A stretch of 9,583 bases of DNA from an uncultured Bacteroidales bacterium (GTDB lineage: Bacteria; Bacteroidota; Bacteroidia; Bacteroidales; Muribaculaceae), in the NCBI GenBank assembly GCA_947177325.1, contig CAMWUH010000060.1, positions 1 through 9,583 on the forward strand, given 5' to 3'. The number at the start of each line of letters is the position of its first letter. Position 1 is the stretch's first letter. This document shows positions 6,168 through 9,583 of the stretch, piece after piece. Below the pieces are notes generated by a model. It searched no databases and was not told the DNA's origin. It worked only from the letters and a program-made list of their open reading frames with translations. The position numbers were made by a program, and so were the translations under genes.

Positions 6168-6791
6168 ATGATTAAAGAATTAACTGTAGAAGGTGTCTTT
6201 GCTGAAAATACATATTTCTACATTGACCCTGTTAGCAAAGCCGGTTTCATTATTGATCCCGGAGCTCAGGCCGGCGTGATTTACGACGTCATAATGCGCA
6301 ATGGCTGGACTATTGAGAAAATATTGCTGACTCATGGCCATTTTGACCATTTCGGTGCGGCTGAAATTCTTCGCCAAAAGTTGGTGGCCCCGATTTATGT
6401 ATATCCCGACGATAGCTGCTATCTGAAAAATCCGGCTCTTAACGTGAGCGCTTCTTCCGGTCAACCGATAACAGTGGCCCACTATGAGGAACTATTCGAT
6501 GGCGAGATCATCAAGTTGAAAGCCAACAACAGTTTCCGGCTCAAGGTAATTCATACACCCGGACACACTCCGGGATCGGTCACCTACTATTCCAAAGCTG
6601 AAAAAGCGGCCTTTGTAGGCGATTTGCTTTATCAACATGGTCCGGGCCTGACCCACTTTCCCGGTGGTAATAGGCAAATGTTGGAGTCATCAATCGTGAA
6701 TAAAATATTGACCCTACCTGACGACACTCTATTACTCTCAGGTCATTCCTCTCCTATTACAGTCGCACAAGAGCGAGCACTACTTCTATAA
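6168..6791 (+). CDS. Glyoxalase II-like metallo-beta-lactamase-fold hydrolase
   Basis: A 207-residue cytoplasmic MBL-fold protein. All dinuclear metal ligands of the glyoxalase II type are present: HGHFDH (H56, H58, D60, H61), H133 in TPGHTPGS, D152 in VGDLLY, and H193 in SGHSSPIT. Glyoxalase II enzymes hydrolyse glutathione or related thiol thioesters. Here the segment that usually reads GSIGRTDxPGG is HGPGLTHFPGG, and the closing PGHGPxTT is SGHSSPIT. The protein stops at ERALLL, without the NP-containing tail common in close relatives. The active-site metals therefore look intact but the substrate pocket appears altered, so a precise substrate should not be assigned. It is the last gene of the MarR-frnE operon, 15 bases after frnE, with a terminator hairpin 20 bases past its stop. 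Confidence 0.88.
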   Translation: MIKELTVEGVFAENTYFYIDPVSKAGFIIDPGAQAGVIYDVIMRNGWTIEKILLTHGHFDHFGAAEILRQKLVAPIYVYPDDSCYLKNPALNVSASSGQPITVAHYEELFDGEIIKLKANNSFRLKVIHTPGHTPGSVTYYSKAEKAAFVGDLLYQHGPGLTHFPGGNRQMLESSIVNKILTLPDDTLLLSGHSSPITVAQERALLL

Positions 6792-6811
6792 CTGTTATAT
6801 CCGTAATATAC

Positions 6812-6859
6812 TGACAACCCGCAATAACCATAAAGCGATTATTGCGGGTTGTTATTTAT
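6812..6859. terminator. Strong hairpin between convergent genes, probable (bi)directional terminator
   Basis: A 16-pair stem (6812-6827 with 6839-6854, one G-T wobble) around an 11-base loop; the core pairs ACAACCCGCAATAA with its perfect complement. A T-rich tail on the + side (TTATTTATTCTTTT) suits termination of the upstream operon. The minus-strand exit has few T's, so termination of the convergent DUF5606 gene here is less certain. Confidence 0.78.
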
Positions 6860-6876
6860 TCTTTTGGTGGTTGATT

Positions 6877-7305
6877 TTATTTTTCGGCTTCGTCAGCTGC
6901 AGCTTCCTCTTTCTCCTCAGCTGTGAATTTATCTACGCCGTTTTCGATCAACTGGTTATACCAAGCAAATACTTTCTTGATATCTGTTGTGTAAACACGG
7001 TCTTCATCAAAATCGGGCAGGATAGTTTTGAAGTATTCGCGAATTTTGTCGTCATTGCCAATAGCTTTGAGATCAACAGCTTTACCTCCATTGGCTTCTT
7101 TGATTTTTTCAAACACTTCAGCCAGTGCAACATCACCCTCAGTAGTGTAGATTGAAATGTCGCCGAGCGAAACTATTTTATCGTGAGCGTATGCAGGGCC
7201 ACGTTTGCCGGTTGTCAATGACTCAACTATGAGCATATTTTTACCCTGATTAACAAGTTTAAAAAGGCCTTGTTTGCCTGAAATTGACAAGAATTTTCTA
7301 AGCAT
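6877..7305 (-). CDS. DUF5606 domain-containing protein
   Basis: A 142-residue protein matching, from memory of the family, the Bacteroidetes DUF5606 proteins. The N-terminus MLRKFLSISGKQGLFKLVNQ and the block KNMLIVESLTTGKRGPAYAHD are typical; a conserved DRVYTTDIKKVFAWYNQLIENG follows near residues 100-123. The tail is very acidic (TAEEKEEAAADEAEK), probably disordered. There is no signal peptide or membrane segment, so it should be cytoplasmic. The function of the family is not known to me. It is a single gene on the minus strand, convergent with the MBL hydrolase and divergent from the Yip1-smpB cluster. The leader contains a small GGGG/CCCC hairpin (7332-7348). Confidence 0.9.
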   Translation of the reverse strand: MLRKFLSISGKQGLFKLVNQGKNMLIVESLTTGKRGPAYAHDKIVSLGDISIYTTEGDVALAEVFEKIKEANGGKAVDLKAIGNDDKIREYFKTILPDFDEDRVYTTDIKKVFAWYNQLIENGVDKFTAEEKEEAAADEAEK

Positions 7306-7365
7306 TTTAGTGTTGTTTATAACGTTGCAAAAGGGGTAGAAATCCCCTGATTATTTTTTCTCCTA

Positions 7366-7373
7366 CAAAAATA
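7366..7373 (-). promoter_or_regulatory. Candidate -7 box for the DUF5606 gene
   Basis: On the minus strand this reads TATTTTTG, a full match to the Bacteroidetes -7 consensus TAnnTTTG. It lies about 60 bases upstream of the DUF5606 ATG. No clear TTTG -33 element is found 19-21 bases further upstream, so this is tentative. Confidence 0.4.
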
Positions 7374-7383
7374 ATGCTTTTCC

Positions 7384-7416
7384 TTTAAATATAGATAGCT
7401 TTTTTAACTATCTTTG
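7384..7416 (+). promoter_or_regulatory. Bacteroidetes-type promoter for the Yip1-like/smpB cluster
   Basis: TATCTTTG (7409-7416) is a perfect TAnnTTTG -7 box, with TTTA (7384-7387, three of four matching TTTG) 21 bases upstream as a -33 element. A start near 7424 would leave a leader of about 22 bases. The inverted repeat AGATAG-N9-CTATCT (7393-7413) overlaps the -7 box. Confidence 0.6.
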
Positions 7417-7445
7417 TAAAAAAATTACCTTGACATCTCTATTTT

Positions 7446-8006
7446 ATGCTAAAATATCTCCAACGAATGCTCCAACTTCTCATTTCGCCTGCTCGCGGAT
7501 GGGAAGATATTTCTGCAGCCGGAGTCGCTCCCGGGCGCTTGACCCGTGCCGGTTTTTACCCACTCTTGGCCGTCGCTGTGATCAGTTGCCTGGTAAAGCT
7601 GATTTATAAGAACGACCCGGCCTACACTTTCATTCCGGCTCTCATTGCGGCTGTAATAACCTTTACAAAATATTTTGTCACACTATTCCTTGCTTCCTAC
7701 GCTTTCTCCATATTTATGCCGTCGATTGCCGGGAGCGCTAACACTCAATTCAAAAACCTAACCTGCATAACCTATTGCTTGGGCATATTGGTTTTAATCA
7801 ACATTCTTTCAAACCTCTTGCCCATTGATTTGGTTATAGTTACGATGCTTCCGCTTTATGTTATTTTTGTAGTGTTTAAAGCGGCCCGTTATCTTGATGT
7901 TGAAAACGAGCGCGAAGGGCAATTCATGATTCTTTCTATTTTAACCCTCATTGCGCCTCCCTACATCATTTCTTTTATATTTAATCATCTTGTCCACCTG
8001 ACATAA
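7446..8006 (+). CDS. Yip1-like integral membrane protein
   Basis: A 186-residue inner-membrane protein. The N-terminal cytoplasmic segment has the pattern LLISPARGWEDIS (proline, then tryptophan-acid-isoleucine) that often opens Yip1-domain proteins. About five hydrophobic segments follow, near residues 36-54, 62-90, 107-125, 127-147 and 160-180. The loop after the fourth is charged (KAARYLDVENEREG). The assignment rests on this layout and is moderate; no catalytic residues are visible and the role is unknown. ATG 7446 follows a good promoter. The stop lies 7 bases before smpB, so the two genes are almost certainly co-transcribed. Confidence 0.72.
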   Translation: MLKYLQRMLQLLISPARGWEDISAAGVAPGRLTRAGFYPLLAVAVISCLVKLIYKNDPAYTFIPALIAAVITFTKYFVTLFLASYAFSIFMPSIAGSANTQFKNLTCITYCLGILVLINILSNLLPIDLVIVTMLPLYVIFVVFKAARYLDVENEREGQFMILSILTLIAPPYIISFIFNHLVHLT

Positions 8007-8013
8007 TTTAGAA

Positions 8014-8475
8014 ATGGCGAAACTAAAGTTTAAAGAAATCAATATAAAAAACAAGCGAGCTACCTTTGACTTTGCTATCGGTGATACATTCACAGCCGGC
8101 ATCGTTTTGACCGGCACTGAAATAAAGTCAATCCGCATGGGTAAGGCTTCGCTCACCGACACCTTTTGCTTTGTTAACAATGGAGAGGTGTGGGTAAAAA
8201 ACATGTATATAGCTGAGTATTTCTACGGCACATATAATAACCACGAAGCTCGTCGAGACCGCAAGCTACTCCTTAATCGAAAAGAAATTTCAAAAATTGA
8301 GAAAGAGGGCAAGGAAAGCGGTTTTACAATAGTGCCACTTCGATTGTTTATTAACGACCGAGGTTTGGCAAAGCTTGTTATTGGAATTGGTCGAGGTAAA
8401 AAGGAATATGATAAGCGTCAATCAATCAAGGAGCGCGAAGATAAGCGCAGCATTGCCCGAGCGTTTGAAAAATAA
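8014..8475 (+). CDS. smpB: SsrA-binding protein SmpB
   Basis: A 153-residue RNA-binding protein that partners tmRNA in trans-translation to rescue stalled ribosomes and tag unfinished peptides for proteases such as Clp. Seen: the oligonucleotide-binding core with GIVLTGTEIKSIRMGKASLTDTF, the typical KNMYIAEYFYGTYNNHEARRDRKLLL segment, FTIVPLRLFINDRGLAKLVIGIGRGKKEYDKR, and the basic C-terminal tail KEREDKRSIARAF that enters the ribosomal mRNA channel. Length is normal for the family. It starts 7 bases after the Yip1-like gene without a clear Shine-Dalgarno. The TAA stop (8473-8475) may overlap the ancestral start of the next gene. The tmRNA gene (ssrA) is not in the window. Confidence 0.97.
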   Translation: MAKLKFKEINIKNKRATFDFAIGDTFTAGIVLTGTEIKSIRMGKASLTDTFCFVNNGEVWVKNMYIAEYFYGTYNNHEARRDRKLLLNRKEISKIEKEGKESGFTIVPLRLFINDRGLAKLVIGIGRGKKEYDKRQSIKEREDKRSIARAFEK

Positions 8476-8504
8476 CTGAATATAAGCCAAGCCGTTTCTC
8501 TCCA

Positions 8505-9583
8505 ATAAAGATTTTATTAATTAACTTAATATTCCTACTGATTCCTGTTCTTGGTAAAGCCAAGGAATTAGTAGTCGTTGAAATGACAGACAACACTCCT
8601 CTCCAGGGTGCTACTGTCATTGGAAAATCAGGCTTAATCGTAGGCCTGACCAACGAAAAAGGGGAAATCACTTCTCCCCCAGTTTCGCAATATCCGCTAA
8701 CTATTCAATATATAGGCTTCAAGCCTGTCACCATTGACGCACACACTGACACAATAGCTCTAACCCCGGCCGAATACAGTCTGAGCGAAATTGTTGTTAA
8801 TCCCTGCGAGCGACCGATTAAGCGTATGACATTCTACGCCCGTGAGTACGCTTCAGGTGCCACCGGCTCTGACACGCTTCAACTCTTTACCGAATATATG
8901 TTTGAAGCCTTTTTAGTTGACTCCAATACAAAAGTGAAGGGATATAAGAAGAAAGACTCTAATCTCAGGCTGAAAAACCTTAAGCGATATGCTCGCTATA
9001 TGAATGCTTCCGGACTTGACAGCATTGCTAAGCCGGATGAAAATGATGAAATAACTCTATTATCCTGGAAAGACATTCTAACTGTTCCTAATTATAAAAT
9101 CACAGTCGATAGTTCACTTTCCACCACATCTGCTACCTCTAATGAAATTGATTCTGTAGCCTCCCCGGCTTCCGGTCAGTATCAATTACATAAACGAAAC
9201 GGGGTGCTTTCGTTTATCTCTGACCCGTTAACGCAATATAAGGATCACAAATGGTCACCATTTTTTCTCAAATTGCTTGGTCTTACAATTGACGTTGAGG
9301 AGATGCTGACAATGATATGCTATAGAGTCAATGACGCTGATTGCTATTCCATTGACGATTTCATGTATGAAACATATTCATTGCATATACTCGCGCGCGG
9401 AAAAGTGTTCAAGCGAATTTTCAAAACCGATCAGCCAATTGAGATGGATGCATATATTGAACTGTATCCCGTTTCAACAACCTATATAACCGTAGATGAA
9501 TATGCAGAGATGCGCCGGGACAAAACGCCGCTTTCGTTTGAAGTTCCAACCGCTGTTCACCCCCTGTCGCCGGCCATTACTTC
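8505..9583 (+). CDS. Secreted carboxypeptidase-regulatory-like domain protein (3'-truncated; start codon uncertain)
   Basis: The frame is open from 8469 to the window end. A signal peptide is evident (lysine, then ILLINLIFLLIPVLGKA, cleavage near 8561). Next comes a CarboxypepD_reg-like beta-sandwich: TPLQGATVIGKSGLIVGLTN, then PLTIQYIGFKPVTI, ending with SLSEIVV (8778-8798). The rest, about 260 residues, resembles nothing I can name. It includes a lysine/arginine-rich stretch (8934-9002), a Ser/Thr-rich linker (about 9108-9178) and several aromatic-rich strands. No TonB-receptor plug or protease motif is seen. It is probably periplasmic or outer-membrane associated. The first in-frame ATG (8583) lies after the signal peptide, and no ATG, GTG or TTG precedes it in frame. 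ATA 8505 (used here) or ATA 8472 are the best-placed non-standard starts. It follows smpB directly and is likely in the same transcript. Confidence 0.72.
   Translation, partial: MKILLINLIFLLIPVLGKAKELVVVEMTDNTPLQGATVIGKSGLIVGLTNEKGEITSPPVSQYPLTIQYIGFKPVTIDAHTDTIALTPAEYSLSEIVVNPCERPIKRMTFYAREYASGATGSDTLQLFTEYMFEAFLVDSNTKVKGYKKKDSNLRLKNLKRYARYMNASGLDSIAKPDENDEITLLSWKDILTVPNYKITVDSSLSTTSATSNEIDSVASPASGQYQLHKRNGVLSFISDPLTQYKDHKWSPFFLKLLGLTIDVEEMLTMICYRVNDADCYSIDDFMYETYSLHILARGKVFKRIFKTDQPIEMDAYIELYPVSTTYITVDEYAEMRRDKTPLSFEVPTAVHPLSPAIT

Noticed and set aside
7332..7348. AGGGG-CCCCT hairpin in the DUF5606 leader as a riboswitch or attenuator
   Set aside because: It is only a five-pair stem with no alternative pairing or conserved riboswitch core visible; it is noted but not called.
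1..9583. CRISPR array, tRNA, rRNA or tmRNA genes
   Set aside because: No regularly spaced direct repeats and no tRNA- or rRNA-like conserved segments were found. smpB is present, but ssrA is not in the window.

Overview
The window looks like chromosomal DNA of a Bacteroidales bacterium, possibly Muribaculaceae-like. This rests on a DUF5606 protein (a Bacteroidetes family), a long HtpG, ClpC with a short UVR-type middle domain, A/T-rich start regions without clear Shine-Dalgarno sequences, and -7 boxes of the TAnnTTTG type. No phage or plasmid genes and no RNA genes were seen. Most of the window is housekeeping protein-quality-control and stress genes; the unusual material lies between genes.

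Layout. 1-1924: the 3' part of clpC on + (its N-terminus lies outside the window), closed by an intrinsic terminator. 1925-2378: a 454-bp non-coding element bounded by 34-bp imperfect terminal inverted repeats (32/34 identical), directly abutting the clpC terminator T-tract. 2379-2812: AT-rich intergenic DNA with a perfect 14-nt palindrome, a large inverted repeat at 2629-2674, and a full consensus sigma-54 (-24/-12) promoter at 2739-2755 driving htpG (2813-4840, terminator 4876-4914). 4922-6791: a three-gene operon on + made of a MarR-family regulator with a palindromic putative operator, a FrnE-type DsbA-like oxidoreductase with CPYC and a C-terminal CX4C, and a glyoxalase II-like metallo-beta-lactamase-fold hydrolase. 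A hairpin at 6812-6859 separates it from a convergent DUF5606 gene on - (6877-7305). 7306-7445: a divergent promoter region. 7446-9583: a + cluster of a Yip1-like membrane protein, smpB, and a secreted protein with a carboxypeptidase-regulatory-like domain that runs off the end of the window.

Functional themes. ClpC (unfoldase), HtpG (Hsp90) and SmpB (trans-translation) are all proteostasis factors. The MarR-frnE-hydrolase operon looks like a thiol-redox or electrophile response unit, by inference from its cysteine motifs and gene grouping.

The strongest unexplained signals are the sigma-54 promoter and upstream palindrome at htpG, the MITE-like 454-bp element, and the last gene. That gene has a well-formed signal peptide in frame but no ATG, GTG or TTG start; a single G-to-A change of an ATGA stop/start overlap with smpB would explain this.
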